Below, piece by piece: positions 6,712-14,614 of a DNA stretch of 16,176 bases (position 1 is its first letter; each line of letters starts with the position of its first letter). The notes below the pieces were generated by a model, which saw nothing but the letters and a program-made list of their open reading frames with translations, did no database searches and had not been told where the DNA came from. The position numbers and the translations under genes were made by a program. Source of the DNA: Methylococcales bacterium (GTDB lineage Bacteria > Pseudomonadota > Gammaproteobacteria > Methylococcales > Methylomonadaceae). The DNA lies in the NCBI GenBank assembly GCA_023146575.1, contig JAGLBU010000239.1:1-16176 (forward strand). Direction: 5' to 3'.

Positions 6712-7686
6712 TTAGTGTTTTTGTTCGTAGGCTTCATAAGCGGCAACAATACGCTGCACCAACGGATGCCTAACCACATCTTGCACACTAAAGTGCGTAA
6801 AACTGATACCTTCCACGTTATTTAATATTTTTAAAACGTGTTTTAAACCTGACATTTTATCGTTCGGTAAATCTATTTGCGTAATATCGCCTGTAATCAC
6901 CGCCGTTGAACCAAATCCTACGCGGGTTAAAAACATTTTGACCTGTTCGGTGGTGGTATTTTGAGCTTCATCTAAAATAATAAACGAATCATTTAGCGTT
7001 CGCCCACGCATAAAGGCAAGGGGTGCGACTTCAATAATTTTTCGTTCAATCATCTTATCCACTCGTTCAAAGCCTAACATTTCATATAAGGCATCGTACA
7101 AAGGGCGTAAATAGGGGTCAATTTTTTGTGCCATGTCTCCTGGTAAAAAACCTAGCTTTTCGCCTGCTTCTACCGCAGGTCGGACTAAAATAATACGTCT
7201 TACTTTTTCAGTTTGCAACGCTTCCACCGCACACGCGACTGCCAAATACGTTTTACCCGTTCCCGCAGGTCCTATACCAAAATTTATATCGTGGTTTTGG
7301 ATTTTTTTCAAATAGTGTTGTTGATTTTCACCACGACCTTTTATTAAACCGCGTTTGGTTTTAATTGCCACCTCGTTATCGGATGTTTTTTCAGGGGCAA
7401 TATTAAGTAGTTCTAAATTAGCGTCTTGCATAATAAGATGAATTTTTTCAGGGGTGATTTGTTCTTCGTTGGTCGCTGAGAATAGGTTTTTAATCACTTC
7501 TGTTGCGGTGGTTACCGAACACTTTTTTCCCGTTATTTTAAAATGATTGCTATGATTTGCGATTTCCACGTTTAAGCGTTGTTCAATTTGGCGAATATGT
7601 CGATCAACTTCACCACATAAATTTACCAATCGATTATTATCTAACGGTTCTAATCGAAAAGAATTTGAAACAGAGGATTTTTCCAC
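6712..7686 (-). CDS. ybeZ: PhoH-like ATPase (YbeZ), GTG start
   Basis: A 324-residue P-loop protein of the PhoH family. Walker A is GPAGTGKT at 139-146 and Walker B is FIILDEAQNTT at 235-245. The family runs LVRPAVEAGEKLGFLPGD and GFGSTAVITGDITQIDLP are also present. The N-terminal ~100 residues form the small domain typical of YbeZ. PhoH proteins are cytoplasmic ATPases, probably RNA-related, and are nearly always encoded beside ybeY; a direct YbeZ-YbeY partnership is described for E. coli. The start is a GTG: an in-frame stop lies 18-20 bases upstream, and no ATG occurs near the N-terminus, so GTG gives the only full-length product. It begins 14 bases after the miaB stop. Only a weak AGG element lies before it. 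Confidence 0.95.
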   Translation of the reverse strand: MEKSSVSNSFRLEPLDNNRLVNLCGEVDRHIRQIEQRLNVEIANHSNHFKITGKKCSVTTATEVIKNLFSATNEEQITPEKIHLIMQDANLELLNIAPEKTSDNEVAIKTKRGLIKGRGENQQHYLKKIQNHDINFGIGPAGTGKTYLAVACAVEALQTEKVRRIILVRPAVEAGEKLGFLPGDMAQKIDPYLRPLYDALYEMLGFERVDKMIERKIIEVAPLAFMRGRTLNDSFIILDEAQNTTTEQVKMFLTRVGFGSTAVITGDITQIDLPNDKMSGLKHVLKILNNVEGISFTHFSVQDVVRHPLVQRIVAAYEAYEQKH

Positions 7687-7700
7687 AGTTTTTAAATTGC

Positions 7701-9047
7701 CTACTTAATGGTGTTTAAGGAAGTTTCGACCATGCGTCCGCGTAACGAATTTGGGAGCGCTTCGGTAATTAAAATATCGACAAATTGCCCTTTTAAGCGC
7801 GGGTGTCCTGTAAAATTAACCACTCGATTATTTTCAGTTCGACCTGTCATTTGCAGAGCATTCTTTTTAGATTCGCCTTCGACCAAAATCGTTTGCGTGC
7901 TTCCAATCATTGCATTTGAAAAATTTTGCGTCATTTCATTGAGGCGCATTTTTAATCGACTTAAACGCTGTTTTTTAATTTCCATTGAAATATTATCGTT
8001 AAATTCTGCGGCAGGCGTTCCAGGGCGAGGGCTGTAGATGAAACTGTATGAAAAATCAAATTCCACCGCTTCAATTAAGCTCATGGTTTCTTCAAATTCT
8101 TCATCGCTTTCATCAGGAAAACCTACGATAAAATCCGATGATAAACTAATGTTAGGCCGTATTACTTTAAGTTTTTCTAATTTAACGAGGTAATCTTCAC
8201 GACTATAATCTCGTTTCATACGGGCTAACACATCATTACTGCCACTTTGAACGGGAAGATGTAAATGATTGACTAATTCGGGGATTTCGGCAAAGGCTTC
8301 AATTAAATCATCGGTAAACTCTAAAGGGTGCGAGGTGGTAAATCTTAATCGGTCAATTCCCCCAATACTGGCAACACAATGCAGTAATAAAGCAAAACTA
8401 GCAAGCGCCCCGTCTTCCATTTCACCACAATATGCGTTAACATTTTGCCCTAATAAATTGATTTCTCGAACGCCTTGTTTTGCTAAAGCGATAATTTCAT
8501 CGACCACATCGTTTAGCGGACGGCTAATTTCTTCCCCTCGAGTATAGGGAACCACACAGTAGGTACAATATTTACTACAGCCTTCCATCACCGAAACAAA
8601 GGCTTTCACCCCTTCTGCACGCGGTTCAGGTAAGGCATCAAATTTTTCAATTTCAGGAAATGAAATATCCACCACTTTTTTATGGGTGGTGCGTGCTTGA
8701 TCAAGTAATGCGGGTAATCGGTGTAAGGTTTGAGGGCCAAATACAATATCGACATACGGGGCACGTTTTTGAATAGCCGCGCCTTCTTGACTTGCAACAC
8801 AGCCACCAACGCCTATAATTATTTTTGGGTTTTTTTGTTTTAATTTTCGCCAACGTCCAATTGCCGAAAAAACTTTTTCCTGTGCTTTTTCGCGTATAGA
8901 ACAGGTGTTTAATAATAATACATCGGCATTTTCAGGTGCTAGGGTTATTTCCATAGCATGTGAGTCGAGTAATATATCCCGCATCTTATCGGAATCATAC
9001 TCATTCATCTGGCAGCCATTGGTTTGGATATAAAGTTTTTGGGTCAT
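7701..9047 (-). CDS. miaB: tRNA-2-methylthio-N6-dimethylallyladenosine synthase MiaB
   Basis: A 448-residue radical-SAM methylthiotransferase. The auxiliary cluster cysteines are C12 (in [10 protein letters not shown]), C49 (LLNTCSIRE) and C83 (VGGCVAS). The SAM-cluster motif is CSKYCTYC at 157-164, giving C157, C161 and C164, the same positions as in E. coli MiaB. The typical [15 protein letters not shown] and HLPVQSGSN segments follow, and a TRAM domain ends the protein. It adds the methylthio group to i6A37 of tRNAs that read UNN codons. I chose the ATG at 9047 because homologues start as M-T-x-K-L-x-I. A TTG at 9080 is in frame, preceded at about 13 bases by AGGAG, and would add 11 residues, so the start is not settled. 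It heads the miaB-ybeZ-ybeY-ybeX unit. Confidence 0.95.
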   Translation of the reverse strand: MTQKLYIQTNGCQMNEYDSDKMRDILLDSHAMEITLAPENADVLLLNTCSIREKAQEKVFSAIGRWRKLKQKNPKIIIGVGGCVASQEGAAIQKRAPYVDIVFGPQTLHRLPALLDQARTTHKKVVDISFPEIEKFDALPEPRAEGVKAFVSVMEGCSKYCTYCVVPYTRGEEISRPLNDVVDEIIALAKQGVREINLLGQNVNAYCGEMEDGALASFALLLHCVASIGGIDRLRFTTSHPLEFTDDLIEAFAEIPELVNHLHLPVQSGSNDVLARMKRDYSREDYLVKLEKLKVIRPNISLSSDFIVGFPDESDEEFEETMSLIEAVEFDFSYSFIYSPRPGTPAAEFNDNISMEIKKQRLSRLKMRLNEMTQNFSNAMIGSTQTILVEGESKKNALQMTGRTENNRVVNFTGHPRLKGQFVDILITEALPNSLRGRMVETSLNTIK

Positions 9048-9095
9048 TTTTTCACAGTTGAGATGAACTCTCTTATTCAAAATTAAATTATTTCT

Positions 9096-9109
9096 CCTGT
9101 TAAAACAGG
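9096..9109 (-). promoter_or_regulatory. Leader inverted repeat overlapping the AGGAG element before miaB
   Basis: On the minus strand CCTGT and ACAGG pair around the four-base loop TTTA. The 3' arm of the hairpin contains part of the only good Shine-Dalgarno-like sequence in the leader (AGGAG). If the upstream TTG start is used, the hairpin would hide the ribosome site. The stem is only 5 bp (6 bp with a very tight loop), so it may be accidental. Confidence 0.35.
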
Positions 9110-9132
9110 CACTCTAGCAGATAAAATTTGTG

Positions 9133-9161
9133 ATTATACCCTGAAACTTAAATCAAAACAC
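9133..9161 (-). promoter_or_regulatory. Candidate promoter of the miaB operon
   Basis: The minus strand holds a perfect TATAAT at 9138-9133. A poor -35 (GTGTTT, 9161-9156) lies 17 bases upstream. Transcription would begin near 9126, leaving a leader of about 80 bases before the ATG at 9047. Confidence 0.5.
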
Positions 9162-9203
9162 GACTACTGCGTTTTAATAAATTCCTTTTTAAAGATACTT
9201 TTT

Positions 9204-10229
9204 ATGATTTTACATTTCCGCTCTAAAGCCTTATTAATTTTATTGATGTGCTGTAACGTTAGCATTATTTTTGCTGAAGAAAAAAAAACATGGCTTGAGG
9301 ATGTTGAAAATTTACGCTGGGCAGTTGATTTAAGTATCAAAGGTATTTATAACGCAGAAACAGGGCATTTATCGCATTCCGAAGCGATAGGGCTTGATCT
9401 GCATAAAGTTTTTACCACCGATGACGGTGGGAATATTGGCACATTGATCTTGCAAGGTTATTTTACCAAACTTAATAATGCTGAGCGTTATCCCAGTTTT
9501 TTTAAAAATGCCTCGGATGTAAAATTTATTTGTCGCATTTGTAATTTTAATGTTGTCGTTTTAGATCAAGGGCAATTGAATGTCCGTGCAGGGCATTTTG
9601 AAATCCCGTTTGGTTTAGAGCATAACCTTGATACCAATGGTACGTTACGACAATACAGTAATGGTCGTGATCTTGGAAATAAATTAGATTGGGGCGTGGC
9701 TTTAAATGGAAAATTTGCATGGGGCGGTTATGAAGTTGCCATCAGTCGAGGTCATGGGGTTGACTGGAAAAGTGGACACGATACTTTTATAGGCTCAGGG
9801 CGTGTTGAATTAATGGGTGATTATCACTCTTTTTTAGGCTTGTCAGCTTTTCATGGGCGCATAAAGTCTAAATCAGGGTATATAAACCGTACTAGAATTG
9901 GGTTAGATGCTGGTACTCAGTTCACATTTTTTAGCATTTTAGCAGAGGTCTCATTAGGGAAAGATGATAATATTGAAAAAATACATTCACTGCTTGAATT
10001 TGACCTGCAAGACAACACTGAAAAATTTCTTGGTTATGTGCAACTTAAAGACAGTTCACGCCACATTAAAGGTCAGTCATGGGATTCAATTCGCCAAATA
10101 AGCGTAGGCACGCGTTATACACCAAATCGTTTTTGGGTGTTAAGCGGTCAGTGGACACATGATTTTGAAGTGTTTGACGGCGCTAAACGAGCTAGCGTAC
10201 TGGCAGTGCAACTTCGATATCGTTTTTAA
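9204..10229 (+). CDS. Outer-membrane beta-barrel (porin-like) protein
   Basis: A 341-residue protein with a signal peptide (hydrophobic core about 9-23, likely cleavage after IFA at residue 24). The rest alternates polar and hydrophobic residues in short strands, with many aromatic girdle residues, and ends in LRYRF, the C-terminal phenylalanine pattern recognised by the BAM machinery. This is clear evidence for an outer-membrane barrel. The segment VRAGHFEIPFGLEHNLDTNG resembles the early strands of porins that contain a G-x-F-x-x-P-F-G motif. No specific substrate can be assigned. Two cysteines (in FICRICNF) lie in one loop and could form a disulfide. The next gene starts only 13 bases later, so it is the first gene of a probable three-gene unit with an exported protein and a histidine kinase. 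The ribosome site is weak. Confidence 0.8.
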   Translation: MILHFRSKALLILLMCCNVSIIFAEEKKTWLEDVENLRWAVDLSIKGIYNAETGHLSHSEAIGLDLHKVFTTDDGGNIGTLILQGYFTKLNNAERYPSFFKNASDVKFICRICNFNVVVLDQGQLNVRAGHFEIPFGLEHNLDTNGTLRQYSNGRDLGNKLDWGVALNGKFAWGGYEVAISRGHGVDWKSGHDTFIGSGRVELMGDYHSFLGLSAFHGRIKSKSGYINRTRIGLDAGTQFTFFSILAEVSLGKDDNIEKIHSLLEFDLQDNTEKFLGYVQLKDSSRHIKGQSWDSIRQISVGTRYTPNRFWVLSGQWTHDFEVFDGAKRASVLAVQLRYRF

Positions 10230-10242
10230 GAGGGTTCCAAAA

Positions 10243-10860
10243 ATGAGACAGCTATTAAAATTAAAGGCACTTTTGTTTATATTATTATCGGTTTGGATGA
10301 CCCCTGCGAGTAGTGTGGCTTTTTGTGCGTTACGCGATCCTGTTGCTAATATTTATAAGCTTTTTCCAGAGGCTGAGAATTATCGCTCCATTACCCATAA
10401 AATTGATGAATCTGTTCAGAAACAAGTTAAAAAAAATGTACCTTTTACGGTGCATAAAGATGAATTAGGTCAACATACCTTATATGTCGCATTTAAAGAT
10501 AAAAAACCACTGGGGCTTATTCATGCACGGTCAGAAGTGGGTTTATGGGGGCTTGTTGAAGTAGTCTGGGCGTTTGATTTTAAAATGAATGTTGTGAATT
10601 TTATGTTTCAACGTTGCCGCGAACCCGCTTGTCAATTAATTTCATCCCCCACGTTTCGCCAATTTTTAAAAGGAAAATCCAGCGATGAATTGTTAACCTT
10701 ATTAAAGGATAAAACAACGGCCTATCCTCAAGCCATTGAAAATAATAAAGCGGCAAAAGAACTGGCAGAAACGGTTATTCGTTCGGCAATTAAAACGGTT
10801 CAAGTGACTAAAATATCGTGGGCAAAGGAATTAAAAAATTACTTACAAAAGCCATCCTAA
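10243..10860 (+). CDS. Exported protein of unknown function (205 aa)
   Basis: A 205-residue protein with a signal peptide (core about 8-20, likely cleavage after SVA at residue 26). Mature features are FCALRDPVANIYKLFPEAENYRS at the start (residues 27-49, quoted in part as FCALRDPVANIYKLFPEA), the segment LGQHTLYVAFKDKKPLGLIH (75-94), then RSEVGLWGLVEVVWAFDF and a C-x4-C pair (C125, C130); C28 is a third cysteine. I do not recognise the family with certainty. The strand-rich 'PLGLIHARSEVGLWGLVE' region faintly recalls FMN-binding domains of the RnfG/NqrC type, but the threonine flavinylation motif is not obvious. The ATG at 10243 was chosen because it is preceded by GAGGG at good spacing and yields a signal peptide. 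A start at 10159 would run inside the barrel gene. The kinase gene begins 9 bases after the stop, so a role as periplasmic partner of barrel or kinase is plausible. Confidence 0.75.
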   Translation: MRQLLKLKALLFILLSVWMTPASSVAFCALRDPVANIYKLFPEAENYRSITHKIDESVQKQVKKNVPFTVHKDELGQHTLYVAFKDKKPLGLIHARSEVGLWGLVEVVWAFDFKMNVVNFMFQRCREPACQLISSPTFRQFLKGKSSDELLTLLKDKTTAYPQAIENNKAAKELAETVIRSAIKTVQVTKISWAKELKNYLQKPS

Positions 10861-10869
10861 TAATCGTTA

Positions 10870-12348
10870 ATGAAAGGCAAAAAAATAAGCCATCTTATTG
10901 GATTACATACCTTACTGAGCGCTTGTGCGGGTATTTTATTGGCAATTGTTTTATTTTTAGGCTTTCAAACACTAGAGAAAGACCAACAACAGCTCAACCA
11001 AGATGTGGTTATTTTAAAAGATATTTTAAGAATGAAAGAAACCTATCGGGAATGGTTGATTATGATGGATTTAGTCTTAGGTAATAATCAAACCTATCTA
11101 ACCCGAGGCACTCAACGTCAAGCTAATACCTTTGTTGATATTATCAGCCAAATTCAAGAAAAAGTTTTATTAGAAGCAGTGAAACAAAATCTGAAAAATA
11201 TTAGCCTGCAAATGCAGCCTTCTATCAAAATTTTACAATCTATTTTGGACGGAGAGAAGGTGTCAAACAAAGCTATGATACAGTTTGATCATGAGTCTTT
11301 ACGCATTATTGAAACATTATCTGAAATTAAAATAGCGGTTAGTACCCAAGCAAAACTTAATGCTGAACAAGCGGAAAAACAACGTCAACAAGTGATTTTA
11401 CAATCTATTTTTTCAGGTATTGTGTTTATTATTTTAATGATTTTACAATGGCTTTTTCTGTCGATTTATTTAGTAAGACCGATGCAAAATCTGAATAATG
11501 CGGTTAATTTAGCTCGAGAAGATCATCAGCAATTTCACTATACGAATGATACTGGTACGATTGAAGTTAAAGAACTGGCTGAAAATGCACGGGAGTTTAT
11601 AAATAACTTAGAAGAAAAAATTATCGCTCGTACTTATTTATATAAGGCTGAACGAGATAAAGCGATGGTAGCGGCTGAAATAAAAACGAATTTTTTATCA
11701 CTGATGAATCATGAATTGCGGACACCGTTAAATGCTATTATGGGGTTTTCACAATTATTGGATTTTGGTTCTTTAACGAAGGATCAAAAAAATTATCAAC
11801 AAGAAATTATCAATGCCTCAAACCGATTATTAAAGCTATTGAATCGGATTTTTGAATTGATTAAAATAGAAGATAATGATTATCATCTCAATTTAAGTCA
11901 GATAACCTTTCATAAAGTATTAGATGATTCTATTGAAAGTTTTTCCGATAATTGTAAAGAAAAAAATATAAATTTAACAACAACCATTCAAGCTGAAGAA
12001 GTTACGCTGTTAGGGAATGCTCAGTGTCTTTTTGATATATTCACCTCATTGATTAGTAATGCGATTAAATACAGTCATAAAGAGGGGGAGATTAAGATTC
12101 AGTGTTATCAAGACGGTTCAGAGCTGTTTTTTTCGATAACAGACCAAGGAACGGGTATTAAACCTACGCTTGCTCAGAGCATTTTTGAACCCTTTGTTGA
12201 TCGGCAAAAAGATTTTGTAGATGGGCTTGGTATTAGTCTTTATGTTACTCGGCGCTTTATTGAATTGATGGGAGGAAGCATTGGGTTTGATTCTACAGAA
12301 GGACAAGGAAGCCAGTTTTATTTTCGACTTCCTGTGAGTTCCGAGTAA
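10870..12348 (+). CDS. Membrane sensor histidine kinase
   Basis: A 492-residue kinase. TM1 is at about 9-32 and TM2 at about 176-200. Between them lies a helical periplasmic sensor region of about 140 residues, probably a four-helix bundle. A HAMP segment follows (about 201-253), then HisKA with the H-box LMNHELRTPLNAIMGF and the phospho-accepting H281. The ATPase domain has an N-box ISNAIKYS (N397), G1 DQGTGI (425-430), F-box FEPF (439-442) and G2 DGLGISLYVTRRF. All catalytic motifs are present. There is no receiver or Hpt domain, and no response regulator gene lies within the window, so the partner is elsewhere (orphan kinase). It is the third gene of the unit with the outer-membrane barrel and the exported 205-residue protein, suggesting that it senses an envelope signal connected to them (inference). 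The start is the first ATG, 9 bases after the previous stop. Confidence 0.9.
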   Translation: MKGKKISHLIGLHTLLSACAGILLAIVLFLGFQTLEKDQQQLNQDVVILKDILRMKETYREWLIMMDLVLGNNQTYLTRGTQRQANTFVDIISQIQEKVLLEAVKQNLKNISLQMQPSIKILQSILDGEKVSNKAMIQFDHESLRIIETLSEIKIAVSTQAKLNAEQAEKQRQQVILQSIFSGIVFIILMILQWLFLSIYLVRPMQNLNNAVNLAREDHQQFHYTNDTGTIEVKELAENAREFINNLEEKIIARTYLYKAERDKAMVAAEIKTNFLSLMNHELRTPLNAIMGFSQLLDFGSLTKDQKNYQQEIINASNRLLKLLNRIFELIKIEDNDYHLNLSQITFHKVLDDSIESFSDNCKEKNINLTTTIQAEEVTLLGNAQCLFDIFTSLISNAIKYSHKEGEIKIQCYQDGSELFFSITDQGTGIKPTLAQSIFEPFVDRQKDFVDGLGISLYVTRRFIELMGGSIGFDSTEGQGSQFYFRLPVSSE

Positions 12349-12364
12349 GCCACCTCAGCATAAA

Positions 12365-12392
12365 AGCACCAGAAAATCATGATTTTCTTGCT
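12365..12392. repeat. Palindrome in the gap between the kinase and the GGDEF-EAL gene
   Basis: AGAAAATCATGATTTTCT (12371-12388) is a perfect 18-base palindrome. AGCA before it and TGCT after it add four more pairs, interrupted by two unpaired C residues on the left. No T-run follows on the plus strand, so it is not a standard terminator. It could be a binding site for a dimeric regulator or a transcript-end hairpin of the kinase unit. Confidence 0.55.
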
Positions 12393-12451
12393 AAAAGTGA
12401 TAACAAAAAATGAATTAATTTACTTGATGAAGATATTAGAAAATATATAGC

Positions 12452-12457
12452 TATAAT
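12452..12457 (+). promoter_or_regulatory. Candidate -10 box for the GGDEF-EAL gene
   Basis: A perfect TATAAT lies about 70 bases before the ATG at 12529. A TTGATG at 12424-12429 is 22 bases away, too far for a normal -35, so the box stands alone. In this AT-rich gap it is only a candidate. Confidence 0.35.
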
Positions 12458-12528
12458 ATAAACCTAAGCCCTCTAAACAAACGTGTTTGTCCATAAAAGG
12501 CTATAATTTTCAACTTATATTTAAACTT

Positions 12529-14607
12529 ATGACCGCTAAAAATTATAATAATTATCTATCCGAGTCGGATACTAAGCGGTATTTTCAACACGCGCTAACG
12601 GCTTCGGGTCATTGCCTATGGCGATTAGACAAAGAAGGTTACTTGATTGAAATTACCTCAAATATTGCCCAATTATCGGGTCACAATCTTGCTGATGTTA
12701 AATCGCGACATCTAATTGATTTTATTATTGAACGGGAACGTGAGGCTTTTGGTACCTTGCTTCAGCGTCAAAAAAGCTTTCTTAATTATCCGGTTACGTT
12801 TTATCATAAAGAAAATAAAAAAATTAACTTTAAAGTCAGCGCTGACCCTATTTTTAATAATGAGATATTTGAGGGTTATCAAGGTATCTTTATTAATACC
12901 ACCGAATACACCAAAATGGAGGCTAAACTTCGCCAAAGTGAAACCAACTTAGCCAATGCACAAAGAATTTCACATCTTGGTAGCTGGGATCTTGACCTAA
13001 TAAGTAATGAACTTTTTTGGTCGGATGAAATTTATCGTATTTTAGGCAAAGAACCTGGTTCTATAAAAGCGAATCAGGATGAATTTATGAAGGTTATTCA
13101 TCCCGACGATTTAGAAATGGTGACAGATTCCATGAACAATGCGATGGTGACCACACGCTATGATACACAACATCGAATTATCCAAGCCGATGGAAAAATA
13201 GGCATTTTGCATGGCCGTGGCGAAGTATTATTTGATAATGGCCTTGCGGTCAGAATGGTAGGCACCACGCAAGATATTACCGCCTTAAAAGAAGCCGAAC
13301 AAAAAATTGTAGAATTAGTTAATTATGATTTTTTAACTAATTTACCCAACCGAAGCTTATTTAATCGCCAAACCAATCAGCTTCTTAGTATTGCCAAAAA
13401 AAATAATCAAAGTTGTGCCCTGTATTGCATAGGGCTTGACCGTTTTAAACTCATTAATGAAAGTATGGGGCATGAGGCGGGTAATGAGTTGTTATGTGCG
13501 GTGGCAAAACGTTTAGAACACTATCCTAATTCAGATGAATATATTGCGCGTTTAAACGGTGATGAATTTGCTCTGATTAAATTAAACACCTCAAATGAAA
13601 GTACTGCCGCATTGTTAGCCCAAAAAATTATTGATGATTTTAGCGCCCCTTTTTTAATACAAGATCAAAAGATTGTTACCTCGCTTAGCATTGGTATTAC
13701 CCTTTATTCGTTTGAAAGTCATGATAGTAATGATCTATTAAAAGATGCTCAAACGGCTATGCACCGTGCAAAAACCGCAGGCGGCAATAGCTATCAATTT
13801 TATTCGTTGGAAATGACCGATAAAATTAAGCACCGATTGATTTTAGAAAACCATTTACGACAAGCGTTAGAATCCGAAGAATTCATACTTTATTATCAAC
13901 CTAAAGTGTCCGCTAAAACGGGTAAAATTGCAGGTGCTGAAGCTTTAATTCGCTGGCAACACCCAGATGGCGAATTGATTCCCCCCTTAGAGTTTATTTC
14001 TATTTTAGAAGAGACAGGCTTGATTATTCCTGTAGGCGAATGGGCGCTAAAAGCCTTATGCAAGCAATATACCTCATGGCAAAAAATGGGGTTTGATGAT
14101 CTTTCTTTATCCCTTAATTTATCGCTGAAACAATTTACCGATAAAAACCTATTCTCCAAAATTAAAGCGATTTTAGAACAATTCACCAAAAATAACGATT
14201 TTTTAGAACTGGAAATTACCGAAAGTTTATTAATGAGTGATGTGGAGGGAGCAACAAAAACCTTACAACAGTTACATACATTAGGGATCAAATTATCTAT
14301 TGATGACTTTGGAACAGGCTATTCCTCTTTATCCTATCTCAAGCATTTACCTGTTGATACCTTAAAAATAGATCGCTCATTTGTCATGGGGTTGCCTGAT
14401 GATAAAAAAGATGCCGCGATTGTGGATGTTATCATCACTTTAGCACGCTCACTAGATTTAGAAATTGTCGCAGAGGGGATTGAAACTAAAGGTCAATTGG
14501 ACTTTTTAGCGAAAAAAGGCTGTGATTATGTGCAAGGCTATTACTACAGTAAACCCGTTCCAAATGATGAATTTATTCGCCTATTACAAAATGAAAACAA
14601 AAAATAA
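12529..14607 (+). CDS. PAS-PAS-GGDEF-EAL protein, probable c-di-GMP phosphodiesterase with degenerate GGDEF
   Basis: A 692-residue cytoplasmic protein without membrane helices. Numbering from the ATG at 12529: two PAS domains (about 18-130 and 145-260, the second with a PAC end VRMVGTTQDITALKEAE), GGDEF at about 264-426, EAL at about 436-685. The EAL half carries every expected residue: EALIRW (E471), LNLS, ELEITES, IDDFGTGYSS (D592, D593), KIDRSF (K613), AEGIE (E649) and QGYYYSKP (Q669). The GGDEF half is degraded: the signature is NGDEF (343-347), the metal-ligand Asp (PleD D327) is Gly302, and the guanine-contacting Asp (PleD D344) is Asn319. It therefore likely breaks down c-di-GMP, with the GGDEF part as a possible GTP-sensing regulator. 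PAS domains would sense a signal such as redox or a ligand. The TTG at 12487 is an alternative start. No good ribosome site is seen. serB follows after 7 bases. Confidence 0.9.
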   Translation: MTAKNYNNYLSESDTKRYFQHALTASGHCLWRLDKEGYLIEITSNIAQLSGHNLADVKSRHLIDFIIEREREAFGTLLQRQKSFLNYPVTFYHKENKKINFKVSADPIFNNEIFEGYQGIFINTTEYTKMEAKLRQSETNLANAQRISHLGSWDLDLISNELFWSDEIYRILGKEPGSIKANQDEFMKVIHPDDLEMVTDSMNNAMVTTRYDTQHRIIQADGKIGILHGRGEVLFDNGLAVRMVGTTQDITALKEAEQKIVELVNYDFLTNLPNRSLFNRQTNQLLSIAKKNNQSCALYCIGLDRFKLINESMGHEAGNELLCAVAKRLEHYPNSDEYIARLNGDEFALIKLNTSNESTAALLAQKIIDDFSAPFLIQDQKIVTSLSIGITLYSFESHDSNDLLKDAQTAMHRAKTAGGNSYQFYSLEMTDKIKHRLILENHLRQALESEEFILYYQPKVSAKTGKIAGAEALIRWQHPDGELIPPLEFISILEETGLIIPVGEWALKALCKQYTSWQKMGFDDLSLSLNLSLKQFTDKNLFSKIKAILEQFTKNNDFLELEITESLLMSDVEGATKTLQQLHTLGIKLSIDDFGTGYSSLSYLKHLPVDTLKIDRSFVMGLPDDKKDAAIVDVIITLARSLDLEIVAEGIETKGQLDFLAKKGCDYVQGYYYSKPVPNDEFIRLLQNENKK

Positions 14608-14614
14608 TCACCTC

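Noticed and set aside
7133-8809. Several open frames on either strand opposite or inside phoH and miaB (for example 7708-8037, 8269-8547, 8606-8809)
   Set aside because: They overlap strongly conserved genes in other frames and show no family signal.
10159-10242. Longer N-terminus for the exported 205-residue protein
   Set aside because: It would be read inside the barrel gene and would bury the signal peptide; the ATG at 10243 has a good GAGGG.
12487-12528. TTG start adding 14 residues to the GGDEF-EAL protein
   Set aside because: No ribosome site and a rare start codon; ATG at 12529 preferred, though its own ribosome site is also poor.
12712-14291. Open frames overlapping the PAS-GGDEF-EAL gene on both strands (12712-12936, 12716-12952, 13896-14291)
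   Set aside because: Shadows of a clear multidomain gene.
14522-14614. Longer N-terminus for the serB-type phosphatase
   Set aside because: The extra residues overlap the EAL coding end and do not resemble phosphatase sequence; motif I sits at the usual distance from the ATG at 14615.
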